64,000 nucleotides of DNA from Vibrio rotiferianus CAIM 577 = LMG 21460 (GCF_002741985.1 NZ_APHW01000013.1:79304-143303), one strand, 5' to 3'. Positions 1 through 9,105 are shown, counted from the stretch's first letter. The notes: generated by a model not told the origin, from the letters alone. Made by a program: numbers and translations.

Positions 1-380
1 ATGTTCTCCTCTCCAACTTGATTGCAAAATTCTTCGGCGTAAGCTTTATGAAAAGGAGTGAGCTTTGATAAAACTTCATACCCTTTGGATGTTGGACGAA
101 GCAATTTAGCTTTCTGGTGTGAAGGGTTCTCAATGGTTTCTAGAAGACCGTCGTCTATGAGTTGATTGCTTGTTCTTTGAACGCTCTGACGTGTAATACC
201 CATCTTGCGAGCGACTTCTGCTTGGGTAAAAGGGTGGTTTTCCACTGCACCTAATATTTGCCAGCGTGTTGCAGTTAAGTTTGCTTGTGTTGCGATATGT
301 TCAGCGATGGTAAGGAAGTGTCCATTAAGTTCGAATATAGAAAGCGCTAATGTACTTAGGTCTTGTTTGGCATCACGCAT
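1..380 (-). CDS. MarR-family transcriptional regulator, C-terminus cut by window edge
   Basis: About 126 codons read from an ATG at 380 off the left edge. The protein begins MRDAKQDLSTLALSIFELNG and continues through a winged-helix region (TRWQILGAVE, QAEVARKMGITRQSVQR, then the wing around DDGLLETIENPSHQKAK), which is the MarR order of elements. MarR proteins are dimeric repressors that often respond to phenolics or oxidants. The start overlaps the end of the upstream DJ-1/PfpI gene by 8 bases, so the two are co-transcribed. A perfect 20-base palindrome upstream of the pair is a plausible own operator. The ligand cannot be told from the sequence. Confidence 0.85.
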   Translation of the reverse strand, partial: MRDAKQDLSTLALSIFELNGHFLTIAEHIATQANLTATRWQILGAVENHPFTQAEVARKMGITRQSVQRTSNQLIDDGLLETIENPSHQKAKLLRPTSKGYEVLSKLTPFHKAYAEEFCNQVGEEN

Positions 381-999
381 TACTTTTCACCTCGCCGAGC
401 AATTCAAAGAATCCGTTGATGTCTCGCTGATAAAATAGCTTTTCCCATGAACTTAATGTTTTTTCTGAGTATAGATTCAAGGTTTTAAATATCTCGATCG
501 CAAAAGCTACAGGCTCGATACCACTTGCAGTAATAACACGATTGCAGGTAACGGCAGGCGCATTAACGTAGTATTTGCTACCGGAGTAACCCATCATCTC
601 CAAAAACTCCTTGGAGTTACTTGTATGTGATCTCTCGTCTAACAGGCCTTCTTTGGCTAACGCTGCCGTTGCACCGCATATGGCAGCAATAGATTTGTTT
701 TGTTCGATGAATAGTCTTGCTTTTTGAATGAAATCGCTGATACCTCCGGTAGCAGCAGTATCAGAGCCACACAATATTAACATTTCGCTGTCGAGTGGAT
801 TCAATTCTTCCAAAGTCAAATCAGGAAGCATTGTGATACCGCCTTTAGATTTTACAGAATTTTTGTCTCTACCTACTGTTTTGACCTCGTAACTGTGATT
901 ATTTTGTTGAAACTCTGGAGAATTTATATGTGCTATTACGTAGCCAAATTCCCAGTCAGAAATTCCCTCGTATATTGCGAGGTGAACGATTCTTTTCAT
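373..999 (-). CDS. DJ-1/PfpI-family protein (glutamine-amidotransferase fold)
   Basis: 208 residues. The N-terminus MKRIVHLAIYEGISDWEFGY and the nucleophile elbow AAICGATAALAKEGLL, with its Cys at about residue 108, are typical of the DJ-1/PfpI superfamily (glyoxalase, chaperone and protease-like members). I start at the ATG at 999 because GAGGAAAAGTC lies just before it; an in-frame start 51 bases upstream would lie inside the palindromic operator. It overlaps the MarR gene by 8 bases, so the regulator probably controls this enzyme. Similar proteins next to MarR regulators are often linked to stress or isocyanide metabolism, but the substrate is unknown. Confidence 0.85.
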   Translation of the reverse strand: MKRIVHLAIYEGISDWEFGYVIAHINSPEFQQNNHSYEVKTVGRDKNSVKSKGGITMLPDLTLEELNPLDSEMLILCGSDTAATGGISDFIQKARLFIEQNKSIAAICGATAALAKEGLLDERSHTSNSKEFLEMMGYSGSKYYVNAPAVTCNRVITASGIEPVAFAIEIFKTLNLYSEKTLSSWEKLFYQRDINGFFELLGEVKSNA

Positions 1000-1031
1000 G
1001 ACTTTTCCTCTAAAATGGTAACGCCTACAAT

Positions 1032-1051
1032 AATGACAGCATGCTGTCATT
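1032..1051. promoter_or_regulatory. 20-bp perfect palindrome, probable MarR operator
   Basis: Bases 1032-1051 are a perfect inverted repeat centred on GCATGC, with arms AATGACAGCA. The site lies 33 bases upstream of the DJ-1/PfpI start and 55 bases before the divergent CYTH gene. MarR dimers bind palindromes of about this size, so autoregulation of the MarR/DJ-1 pair is likely. Binding is inferred, not shown. Confidence 0.6.
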
Positions 1052-1105
1052 GTTTCAAGGTTTATGATAAATTCAATTTAAAGCTATAAATTATGGGGAA
1101 TGTAC

Positions 1106-1654
1106 ATGAGTGCAGAAGATCATTTTCAGGGTCAGTTTGAAGTTGAATTGAAATACCGAGTGAAAGACAAGCGAGCGTTTTTAACCGCGCTAAGCAGCTT
1201 ACAACACGAGGTGATGTTCGAAGATAACCAAGAATCAGATTGGTTTTACGATACACCGGAACGCAAACTAACCAACGAAAACAAAAGCTTGGTGATTCGT
1301 GAAATTGAACCATCTGGCATTAAGCTTTGGATTGTTAAAGGTCCGGAAGAAGATCGTTGCGAAGCAACAGACATCACCAAGTCTCACGCGGCAAAAAGCA
1401 TGTTGGAGAACATGGGGTACGAGGTGATTCTTCATACTAAGAAGACTCGCAGTATCTACTTTGTCGGTGAATTCCATATCACGCTTGACCACCTTGAAGG
1501 CATCGGTTATTTCGCAGAATTCGCAATCATGACTGACGATGAAAGCGCATTAGGACGCTACAAACAAAAACTGCAAGCACTAGCAGGCATGTTTGGTTTG
1601 GATGAGTCCAACAGAGAATTGCGCTCATATAAACAAATGTGGACCGCTCAGTAA
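1106..1654 (+). CDS. cyaB: Class IV (CYTH-family) adenylate cyclase-like protein
   Basis: 182 residues from the ATG at 1106, which is preceded by GGGGA at good spacing; the ATG at 1100 is too close to that site. The N-terminal EVELKYR motif (ExExK class) and the later acidic and basic strands (WFYDTP, VIREIE, KLWIVKGPE, FHITLDHLEGIGYFAEFAI) define a CYTH beta-tunnel enzyme. Members hydrolyse or cyclise nucleoside triphosphates using metals held by the tunnel's Glu residues. The length matches the CyaB class IV cyclases of Aeromonas and Yersinia, but thiamine-triphosphatase or other triphosphate hydrolase activity is also possible. It is divergent from the MarR/DJ-1 pair. Confidence 0.8.
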   Translation: MSAEDHFQGQFEVELKYRVKDKRAFLTALSSLQHEVMFEDNQESDWFYDTPERKLTNENKSLVIREIEPSGIKLWIVKGPEEDRCEATDITKSHAAKSMLENMGYEVILHTKKTRSIYFVGEFHITLDHLEGIGYFAEFAIMTDDESALGRYKQKLQALAGMFGLDESNRELRSYKQMWTAQ

Positions 1655-1791
1655 AATCCCCGTCATTTCTTATTGGTCTGACAAGCAACTCCCTCCAATC
1701 GCACTATGATTAGAGTAGTGTGAAAGCGCTGTGTCTACGTTCATTAAAAGATGCAAGTAGCTAGTGACGATGTCACGGATTCGGAGGGGCA

Positions 1792-2121
1792 ATGTACAAC
1801 CGCGAGCACAAATACGTGTATTGGCGAGAAGAGCGCAAGAAAGGCAAATGGCACTACATTGTGAAGTCTTTCTTGATGATCTGCTGTGCATTGCTGGTTG
1901 GCAAAGTCATTGGGTTGTTCGTCTTTGGTGAGCTGCAAACCCTCAGAGATATCACGGAGCAGCTTCCAGCCGATCTGTTTATCATGATGCTGGTGGGCTT
2001 TCCGATCAGCGTGATTGGCTGGTATCACGAAGAGTCTAAATTTTTCCGTGCATTAAAGCGCCGAAATAAGAAATTCAAAGCACGATTAGAAAACCGAAAT
2101 CAAGAAAATAAGTCCGTTTGA
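1792..2121 (+). CDS. Small membrane protein of unknown function
   Basis: 109 residues. A strongly basic N-terminus (MYNREHKYVYWREERKKGKW) is followed by two likely membrane segments at about residues 26-46 (IVKSFLMICCALLVGKVIGLF) and 62-80 (LFIMMLVGFPISVIGWY), then a very basic tail (ALKRRNKKFKARLENR). The start has a strong ribosome site (CGGAGGGGCA). A terminator follows directly, so it is probably monocistronic. I do not recognise a domain with an assigned function. Confidence 0.7.
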   Translation: MYNREHKYVYWREERKKGKWHYIVKSFLMICCALLVGKVIGLFVFGELQTLRDITEQLPADLFIMMLVGFPISVIGWYHEESKFFRALKRRNKKFKARLENRNQENKSV

Positions 2122-2127
2122 TAAGGT

Positions 2128-2157
2128 GCTGCAATATTCGAGGGTTGCGGCTTTTTT
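2128..2157 (+). terminator. Rho-independent terminator after the small membrane protein gene
   Basis: A stem GCTGCAA/TTGCGGC (one G-U pair) is followed by six T residues, 6 bases after the stop codon. Confidence 0.75.
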
Positions 2158-2360
2158 ACTCGTATGTCTCGTATCTCATTCCTGTACTTTCTAGCCATTG
2201 TGCGTCTAAACAAGGTGCGTTTGTATCGCGTCAAATTGTGTACCTGATGGCATTATTCCATTCTGATTGCGATACGAAACGAATTTAATGATTTTTGCCA
2301 AGATTTTGTTGTTCGCTCTTTGCTAGATTTCCCACAGAATATCTCCCTACAGGAACAAGA

Positions 2361-2975
2361 ATGAATAAGAAAACCATGCTACATAGCCAACAAGTATACT
2401 TTTGTGATGATGAAGAATTGGCGGCAATGCAAACCGAATGTCTAGAGACTTTATATGACTATAACCAGACACGCCCGTCAGAAGGTGAAAAACGCGTTGA
2501 GATTATGCATCGCCTGCTCGCGTCAGTTGGGAAGAATTGCTATATCGAACCACCATTGAGAGCGAACTGGGGCTGTCATACTCACCTTGGTGATAATGTT
2601 TACGCCAATTTCAATCTAACGCTAGTTGATGACACTCATATCTATATCGGTGACCACGTAATGATTGGGCCGAATGTCACTATCGCGACCGCAGGGCACC
2701 CAATTGACCCGGATCTAAGGCGCGACGTGGCGCAGTTTAATATCCCTGTTCATATTGGCAATAACGTCTGGATCGGGGCCAACTCTGTGGTATTGCCGGG
2801 CGTGACGATTGGTGAAAACTCGGTGATTGGTGCTGGTAGTGTGGTGACAAAGGATATTCCAGCCAACGTTGTTGCGGTTGGTAATCCGTGTCGAGTACTA
2901 CGAGAGGTCGGACAACACGATAAAGAGTACTATTTTAAAGACCGTAAGCTTGAACAAAATATATTCAACGGTTAG
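2361..2975 (+). CDS. Maltose/galactoside O-acetyltransferase-like hexapeptide-repeat enzyme
   Basis: 204 residues. The helical N-terminal segment (MLHSQQVYFCDDEELAAMQ) and hexapeptide repeats (IYIGDHVMIGPNVTIATAGHP, IGNNVWIGANSVVLPGVTIG, ENSVIGAGSVVTKDIP) match the LacA/Maa family, trimeric left-handed beta-helix enzymes that use acetyl-CoA. The catalytic His is in TAGHP. The start is the ATG after AGGAA, not the upstream TTG that would add 22 residues. It is a candidate for acetylating a sugar, but nothing nearby names the acceptor. It is not in the syp locus, which lacks its usual acetyltransferase sypM. Confidence 0.85.
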   Translation: MNKKTMLHSQQVYFCDDEELAAMQTECLETLYDYNQTRPSEGEKRVEIMHRLLASVGKNCYIEPPLRANWGCHTHLGDNVYANFNLTLVDDTHIYIGDHVMIGPNVTIATAGHPIDPDLRRDVAQFNIPVHIGNNVWIGANSVVLPGVTIGENSVIGAGSVVTKDIPANVVAVGNPCRVLREVGQHDKEYYFKDRKLEQNIFNG

Positions 2976-3159
2976 CCTAAACTCTCTACTTTACTAGGAA
3001 ACTAGAATGATCCTACGCACAACTAACCTCTGGCTCCTCCTCCTCCCTTTGCCAAGCAGTCGGTAGGTTGAGTTGTGCCTGGCTGCGAGTAGATGCAGCC
3101 TGAGTCGTATTCTATCTCGTAGCCTTGTTTGAACATGAAAACATCGTCAAGGAGAGAAA

Positions 3160-4098
3160 ATGAATACGGCATCTGAACCCAGCCCCCATGCTGAAAGTCA
3201 GCCTCAAAAGCGAGCGGTGAGTGCAATCACATTAGGCGTAATGTTCGCACTTGCAGGCACTTTGTTGTTCTCGATTAAACCTATTTTCGTCAAAATGGCG
3301 TATCAATATGGCGGTGATGCAGTCAGCATCATGACGCTCCGAGCCATCAGTTCGCTGCCTATCTATCTTTGTATTCTCTTTTGGATGTTGCGCCGGTGTG
3401 AGCAGCGAGCACAAGTAAAGCAGCATGGAGTGAAAGCAGCCGCCATTGGTGTGTTGGGGTACTATCTCGCAAGCTATTTAGATATCACAGCGCTTAACTA
3501 TATTTCAGCGCAGTTAGAGCGGTTATTGATTTTTCTTTTCCCTACTTTTGTTGTTCTGATTATGTGGTTTAAGGAAAGACAAGCCCCGAAGCGCAATGTT
3601 TTGATTGCAGTAATGCTGGGGTATGTTGGTGTGGGCTTGATTGTCGCCCATGATCTTTCCCAATACGGCGAACAAATCTGGTTTGGCGGTGGGTTAGCGA
3701 TTTTGTCGGCGTTTGTTTTTGCGGTGTATCTGGTGCTGAGCAAAGGCTGCATCGCCAAGTTAGGTAGCACCATCTTTACCAGCATTGGAATGGGGAGCGC
3801 GGGTGTCGCTATTCTCATTCACTTGTCATTCAGTGAGTTGGAATTGCACACCATGGGGAAAGAACTGATCATTGTTGGCGTACTATTAGGTTTGTTCTGT
3901 ACTGTCATTCCTTCCTATTTGATCGCAGCAGCAATGGCTCGTTTGCATCCTGCGCACTTAAGCTTAGTCAGTAATGTCGGTCCTGCTATGACGGCGCTGT
4001 GCGCGATTGTCATACTAGGCGAAGCATTCACTTGGTATCACGCGATTGGCATGGTGCTGACCATTGCGTCTGTGGTGGTGATCAATCGTAGCAAATAG
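3160..4098 (+). CDS. EamA/DMT-family metabolite exporter
   Basis: 312 residues, mostly hydrophobic, with about ten predicted membrane helices in two EamA halves (from about residue 25, LGVMFALAGTLLFSIKPIFVK, and from about 175). This is the drug/metabolite transporter superfamily of the inner membrane. The start has the ribosome site AAGGAGAG. It has its own intergenic region on the left and ends against the convergent beta-barrel operon at a strong hairpin. The substrate cannot be predicted. Confidence 0.85.
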   Translation: MNTASEPSPHAESQPQKRAVSAITLGVMFALAGTLLFSIKPIFVKMAYQYGGDAVSIMTLRAISSLPIYLCILFWMLRRCEQRAQVKQHGVKAAAIGVLGYYLASYLDITALNYISAQLERLLIFLFPTFVVLIMWFKERQAPKRNVLIAVMLGYVGVGLIVAHDLSQYGEQIWFGGGLAILSAFVFAVYLVLSKGCIAKLGSTIFTSIGMGSAGVAILIHLSFSELELHTMGKELIIVGVLLGLFCTVIPSYLIAAAMARLHPAHLSLVSNVGPAMTALCAIVILGEAFTWYHAIGMVLTIASVVVINRSK

Positions 4099-4128
4099 CG
4101 AAAAGAAACAGGCAAGTCGTGTAGAACG

Positions 4129-4154
4129 GGCAGGTCGAAAAAGTTCGACCTGCC
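4129..4154. terminator. Strong hairpin between convergent genes
   Basis: An 11-bp perfect stem (GGCAGGTCGAA/TTCGACCTGCC) with a 4-base loop lies between the ends of the EamA gene and the convergent barrel gene. It has no clear T tract, so termination in either direction is likely but not certain. Confidence 0.55.
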
Positions 4155-4160
4155 AAGTGC

Positions 4161-5215
4161 CTAAAAGACGAAGTTCACCATAATGGTGTACATGTTTGCG
4201 TCATCGTCTTCTGGAGTATCAACAAACGCACCAGAGGCATTGCGATAGGCTTTGAAGTGTTGCCATTCTGCATTAAGTGACACGTTGTAGTGGAGATCGT
4301 ATCTCACCCCCAATAAATAGCTGTCACCATCTTTGTGCTCTTGGTCATCAAATTGTTGGCCATACGTCGCGTAGGGCGTGAATTCGTTGAGGTTGTAAGA
4401 ACCTTGTACATACCACGCAGAGGCAATATCGTTGGTTTGACCTTCGACAGTTAAGGTGAGGGCATCTAGCTCATACACGGCCCCGAGCGAAAATAGCTGT
4501 ATTCTTTGGTCTGTCTCTTTCATGGCCAAGTTAACATTCGTGAGTATAGTTTCCAGATCGTATTTCGCATCAAGATAGCCAAAATTCCAGCGATAATTGT
4601 CGCCACTAAGGACGAGGTTAATGCCGTACATGCCATCGGTCGTGAACTTTAGTTCAGTGGTGTCGTTGTAATCAACACTGCTGTCGTCTTTAAATCCGAT
4701 AAATGGTGTTGTTGTTAAAGTAAGGCTTTCATTTATATCGTGATTCCAAAGGACGGAGAGTCCATTGTATGCGGTAATACCAAGAATACTGTCATAGACT
4801 TCATTAGGCGGGCGAGCTGGTGTAAATGCATGGCCGACAAAGTAATACTCAGATGCTAAGAATAGCGGCATTCTTAGTCGCCCCCCCCACGAAACTCGAC
4901 GTTCTCATACGTGTAAGCGATATAAGCCCATTCTAACTGAGGATTACTCCAGTGATCCTGAGGTCGTTTGACCACTTGAGCAGAGGCTTTAAAGGCATCG
5001 TAATAGAAGTCGAGTTGCAGGCCGAACGTGGTGTCACAATCGTAGCAGTTCTTGTCGTTAATAAATCGATTCACGAGAAGTGGCATTTCATTGTCAGATG
5101 ACGCCCATGAAGTCGAGCCAAAACCGCTAAGCGTTAGGTTGTCAGTAATCTCGATCGCTGAGTAACTTGGAGCCGTGATACAAGAAACAAATAATGCAAT
5201 CAGTGTTTTCTTCAT
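4161..5215 (-). pseudogene. Outer-membrane beta-barrel (porin-like) protein, frame broken at a G8 run
   Basis: Two reading frames make one protein of about 350 residues. The first starts with the signal peptide MKKTLIALFVSCITAPSYSA and stops just after EFRGG. The second begins RLRMPLFLASEYYFVG and runs through alternating amphipathic strands to a C-terminal Phe (TIMVNFVF), the usual barrel insertion signal. The break lies in eight G residues on the coding strand at 4881-4888; six or nine would restore the frame. It is the last gene of an operon after the hybrid kinase and the periplasmic binding protein (1 base between genes). It may carry a ligand into the periplasm. The break may be a sequencing error. 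Confidence 0.75.
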
Positions 5216-5216
5216 A

Positions 5217-5696
5217 TTATTTCTCCGAACTTACTACGTAGAGGATTTGCGCATTTGATGGGAGGCTACTGACGGGAGCGTAACCAATGCGATTTGGCTT
5301 TTCTTTCATCCATTCTAAAAGCGTGTCTATGTTTGAGTTATCAATGACTTTCGGTGGGCGCGCTTTGCCTGAAAACGATAAGCTAGCCCAATGCGCGTTC
5401 ATTTGTGCAATGTTCTTGTTGAGCAAATAACGATAAAACTCAGAACGTTCAGATGACGTATCTGGCCAATCTGCAAGTTCAACGCGATGGCCTTGTAGGC
5501 GTTTTGTTTTTCCTCGATATAACTTGCGGGCTTTCGTAATGCTCAGTTCATTAAACTCCGAGTTTAGGGAAAAAATTGCATAGCTGTCCGCGGCGAGCGC
5601 TTTACTATCAAAAGAAAGAAAGACAGCGAGTGAGACAAGAACACTCAACAGCACTTTAAGTATTCTTCTATTCTTCTCTAAGATATGGATATCCAT
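5217..5696 (-). CDS. Small PstS-like periplasmic binding protein
   Basis: About 159 residues from the ATG at 5696 (AAGG at good spacing; an ATG at 5702 is also in frame). The N-terminal signal region is ILKVLLSVLVSLAVFLSFDSKALAA. The mature part (YAIFSLNSEFNELSITKARKLYRGK, LADWPDTSSERSEFYRYLL, NRIGYAPVSSLP) is the compact PBP-like domain found in phosphate-binding protein relatives, where residues around the SER motif contact the ligand. It lies between the hybrid kinase (17 bases away) and the barrel gene. This suggests that it presents a ligand to the kinase's periplasmic domain, by analogy with other PBP-kinase pairs. The ligand is unknown. Confidence 0.75.
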   Translation of the reverse strand: MDIHILEKNRRILKVLLSVLVSLAVFLSFDSKALAADSYAIFSLNSEFNELSITKARKLYRGKTKRLQGHRVELADWPDTSSERSEFYRYLLNKNIAQMNAHWASLSFSGKARPPKVIDNSNIDTLLEWMKEKPNRIGYAPVSSLPSNAQILYVVSSEK

Positions 5697-5713
5697 AACC
5701 ATTACCTTATTCG

Positions 5714-8700
5714 TTAAATGACGCTTTCAATTTGGTGAATCAGCTTTTCTTTACGTATTGGCTTCGGTACGTATGCGTCCATACCAGAATCAAAACAGCG
5801 TTGAATGTCGTCGTCCACCACACTTGCTGTCAGTGCAATGATTGGTGTTTTAGATAGACCAGAGTCTTGCTCAAACTGTCGAATCTCTCGGGTTGCCTCA
5901 AATCCATCTTTTATTGGCATCATGCAATCCATCAAGATAATGTCGAATCCTCTATCTTGTTGGAACATATCTACGGCAACTTGCCCATTTTCCGCGATTT
6001 CAAACTGATAACCAGCTTTACTGAGTAGGAGTGAAGCGACTTTCTGGTTCACGTTATTGTCTTCAACCAGCAAAATTCTTCCGTTTTTGTTTGCTGTGTT
6101 TTTGGGCGACTCTTCTATGATCGAAGTGGCTGCAGCCTCTGGCTTATCAGCGATGGCTTGTAACATTTTGTCTTGAAGAAGATTGGCTTTAAATGGTTTT
6201 GCCATGTAATCAGTCATACCTACGTTAAAGCACTTCTGGATGTCGTCATCCACTACGCTAGCAGTTAGCGCTATAATAGGGATCTTAGGTTTGTTCTGTT
6301 CGGCTTCAATTTGACGGATACGTTTTGTCGCTTCGAAGCCATCCATAACGGGCATCATGCAGTCCATTAAGATTAAGCAATACTGATTGGCTTGGTACAT
6401 CTCAAGCGCTTCCTGACCGTCATTTGCGAAATCAAAGTCGAATCCAGCTTTGCGTACGTGCAGCCCCGCTATTTTTTGGTTCACATTGTTATCATCCACA
6501 ATGAGAACTTTTCCGGATGTTGGCAGGTGTTCAGCGTTAAAATCAGCATCGAGATGGGGTGATCTCGCCATGCATGTCTTGATTGCTTTGGCAAGTCGTT
6601 GGCCAAGAAGTGGCTGCGTAATCACTGCACTGATATTTTTCTCAAAATCAAATTGCTCACTGTGAAGGTGGCGAATGAGGCATACATGAATATCACAGGC
6701 TTCTAGCTGTCGGAAATAAGATGTCTGCTTGTTGGCACAGTTAGGTTCACTTTCTACATAAACTAAAACGCTACTCGTTGGTAGTTGCGTAGCAACAGGT
6801 TTATCGATGCAACGGTAGTGTGTCGAAGAGCAAGCGATATTGTAAAAGCTCAATTCGTTAATCAATCGTTCACCAAAGCTAGAATCATCATAGAGTAGGG
6901 TAACGGGCTTGCTTGTTTCCGTATTACTGATGTTCTCATAACGAGCTTGCTGAATATCGAGTTCAAGTTCGAAGTAGAATCGGCTACCAATCCCTTTTTT
7001 CGAATCTAGTTTTATTTTCCCTCCCATCAACTCCACCAGCTGCGTACTGATAGCTAAACCCAACCCAGTTCCGCCGAACTGACGTGTGGTTGAATCATCT
7101 TCTTGAGCAAAGGGTTCAAAGATCTTCTTTTGCTGCCCTTCATCAATCCCGATACCGGAATCCGACACTGAGAACTCAATGTTTGCTTTTGTTCCTGTAC
7201 GTTGTTTTGTTTCGATGGCTAACTGTACATAGCCTTTATCGGTAAACTTCACTGCGTTTGAGATAAAGTTCATCATAATCTGGCGTAAGCGATGATCGTC
7301 TATCATCACTCGGTACGGGGTATTTGGACTGATAGAGACATCTAGCACAATGCCTTTCTCTTTCGCCTTCGGGGATACGATCGAGGCAATGTCGTATATG
7401 GATTCACGGATACAGGTAGAGTGTGGGCTGATGAGTAACATGCCTGACTCAATCTTGGAGAAGTCCAATATGTCATTGATTAAGCTGAGAAGCAGATGTG
7501 AAGAGGTTTCAATGGTGTCAACGTAATCGAGCTGTGTTGCGGTGAGAGGCGTTTCAGAGAGTACTTCGGAAATACCAATCACGCCGTTTAGTGGTGTTCG
7601 GATTTCGTGTGACATATTGGCAAGGAAGCTACTTTTGGCCTTACTTGCTTGTATCGCATCATCTTTTGCTTGCTCAGCATCTTCCTTCGCTTGCTTGAGT
7701 TTGATACTTGCTTCCTGCCGCTCGTAGCTTAGGCGCTGAACTTCTTTCGCAAATTGGCTGAGCTCGTCTTTTCCTTTTACTATCTGTTTGAGACTGTCAT
7801 CTTGCTTTGAGTCATCTCTTTTTAGAAACTTGAGGACAAGCTTAAGATCTTGAGTCACTTTATGACTAAGCTTCAATACCGAATAAATGACTAATAATGT
7901 CATTAATCCGATGATAAGTATGAAAATCAACTGCTCTCGTTCTGCTTTTCTAATTGCACTTTCTACATCATGAGTTAACTGCGCTTTAATTGTAGTATCC
8001 ACGTCGATTAGGAGCTCTAACCTTGTTTTTAGCGCTTGTAGTCCTGTTTCAATTTCAAGGGAAGAGAGCTCATCAAGATCACTACGATTTAATAGGTAAC
8101 TCCGAAAATCCTGGCTTTGCACAAAGGCATCACTGGTAAAGGTATCGAGAAGAAGGGAGACCTGTTCTTGGTTAGCATTCAGATTAAGGAATCGCTCTAA
8201 AAATAGTTGTTGGCTCTGTATGAGCGAAAGAATAGTGCTACGAAATTCGTCGTCGTACTCACCTTGTTGTGCGCTTTTTACAAGGATTTGGCTAAGTCTG
8301 TTCTCTTCATTAGACCAAAACAGTAGCCATTCGAGTTGGGTTAGGGCTGTTAAATGCTCTTTGATTTCCGGTGTTGCATTCGTGAATGGGACTTTTTCTA
8401 ACTCAATTAAGAGTTGTTTGTAGCTGTCAGAGACCCACTCAGCTAAATCAAGCCTATCTTCCGATGCAGTCGTTTCAACCAGAGATATTGTGCTTTCTTT
8501 TAAATCGGCAAGCGCATCTTTCGCATTAACGTGTGAGCTATTGAACAGTGTTGGAGTTAGTGTAGATAGTTCTGATATTCGGAACTTAATGTCGGTTATA
8601 GGAGACGCGGCATTACTGTCCTGAGTGATTTGGTAAATCTCTGACATCTTATCGACATACTTTGAGAACAGCTCTGCTCGTTGTAGTGTATTGGCTTGCT

Positions 8701-8818
8701 CAGAGAGGCTTAGTACTTGTTGAGTTGCCAGTATAAGCAACATACATATAGGCAGTAGCACTAGGCTAATAAGTTTATGCTTAACAGAAAAGTTGTTCCA
8801 AGAAATCGCTCGCGCCAC
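5714..8818 (-). CDS. Hybrid sensor histidine kinase with two C-terminal receivers and no HPt
   Basis: 1034 residues. TM1 is near residues 14-40 (ISLVLLPICMLLILATQQV). A helical periplasmic sensor region runs to about 290, followed by TM2 (LIFILIIGLMTLLVIYSVLKL), a linker and coiled coil. The HisKA box is SHEIRTPLNG (His near 405). The ATPase has boxes N (NFISNAVKFT), G1 (DSGIGI) and G2 (FGGTGLGLAIS). A degenerate receiver-like region lies near 640-755. Two full receivers follow with phospho-Asp in LILMDCMMPVMDG (near 818) and IILMDCMMPIKDG (near 961). It has no HPt, so phosphate must leave through a separate HPt protein. The only HPt gene in the window is inside the syp locus. It is the first gene of the kinase/PBP/barrel operon. 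Confidence 0.92.
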   Translation of the reverse strand: MARAISWNNFSVKHKLISLVLLPICMLLILATQQVLSLSEQANTLQRAELFSKYVDKMSEIYQITQDSNAASPITDIKFRISELSTLTPTLFNSSHVNAKDALADLKESTISLVETTASEDRLDLAEWVSDSYKQLLIELEKVPFTNATPEIKEHLTALTQLEWLLFWSNEENRLSQILVKSAQQGEYDDEFRSTILSLIQSQQLFLERFLNLNANQEQVSLLLDTFTSDAFVQSQDFRSYLLNRSDLDELSSLEIETGLQALKTRLELLIDVDTTIKAQLTHDVESAIRKAEREQLIFILIIGLMTLLVIYSVLKLSHKVTQDLKLVLKFLKRDDSKQDDSLKQIVKGKDELSQFAKEVQRLSYERQEASIKLKQAKEDAEQAKDDAIQASKAKSSFLANMSHEIRTPLNGVIGISEVLSETPLTATQLDYVDTIETSSHLLLSLINDILDFSKIESGMLLISPHSTCIRESIYDIASIVSPKAKEKGIVLDVSISPNTPYRVMIDDHRLRQIMMNFISNAVKFTDKGYVQLAIETKQRTGTKANIEFSVSDSGIGIDEGQQKKIFEPFAQEDDSTTRQFGGTGLGLAISTQLVELMGGKIKLDSKKGIGSRFYFELELDIQQARYENISNTETSKPVTLLYDDSSFGERLINELSFYNIACSSTHYRCIDKPVATQLPTSSVLVYVESEPNCANKQTSYFRQLEACDIHVCLIRHLHSEQFDFEKNISAVITQPLLGQRLAKAIKTCMARSPHLDADFNAEHLPTSGKVLIVDDNNVNQKIAGLHVRKAGFDFDFANDGQEALEMYQANQYCLILMDCMMPVMDGFEATKRIRQIEAEQNKPKIPIIALTASVVDDDIQKCFNVGMTDYMAKPFKANLLQDKMLQAIADKPEAAATSIIEESPKNTANKNGRILLVEDNNVNQKVASLLLSKAGYQFEIAENGQVAVDMFQQDRGFDIILMDCMMPIKDGFEATREIRQFEQDSGLSKTPIIALTASVVDDDIQRCFDSGMDAYVPKPIRKEKLIHQIESVI

Positions 8819-8950
8819 TGTTTACATCCATATAAAACCAGTTGATATAAAAAGTGTAGTTTAGTCTTAATAATGTGCATGATTACAACAAGATAATAGA
8901 ACCCAAATCACACCTTAGGTCTAATGGTCGCTTTATTGTTGCCTTGCCTT

Positions 8951-9002
8951 CAAACCACGTCATTCTCGCTGAACCAAGCATTTTGAGGTTACTTGAGTAT
9001 AT
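8951..9002. repeat. Interspersed intergenic repeat, copy 1
   Basis: About 50 bases (from CAAACCACGTCATTCTCGCT to GAGGTTACTTGAGTATA) match a second copy at 42689-42740 with only a few changes. It sits in the 287-base gap between the hybrid kinase and the P-loop gene. The rest of that gap shows only AT-rich promoter-like sequence. Confidence 0.75.
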
Positions 9003-9105
9003 AGGGAGGGCATGAAATAGATCGGAATAAAAAGTTACTTCACCGTGGAATCAAGTTGGTGTTAAATACGCTCCGGCCAAGTCTTTATAAAGTGAACTCA
9101 AGAGT

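Noticed and set aside
2361..2975. The hexapeptide acetyltransferase as a displaced sypM
   Set aside because: It is 7 kb from sypR on the opposite strand, reads as a LacA/Maa sugar acetyltransferase, and shares no promoter type with the syp units.
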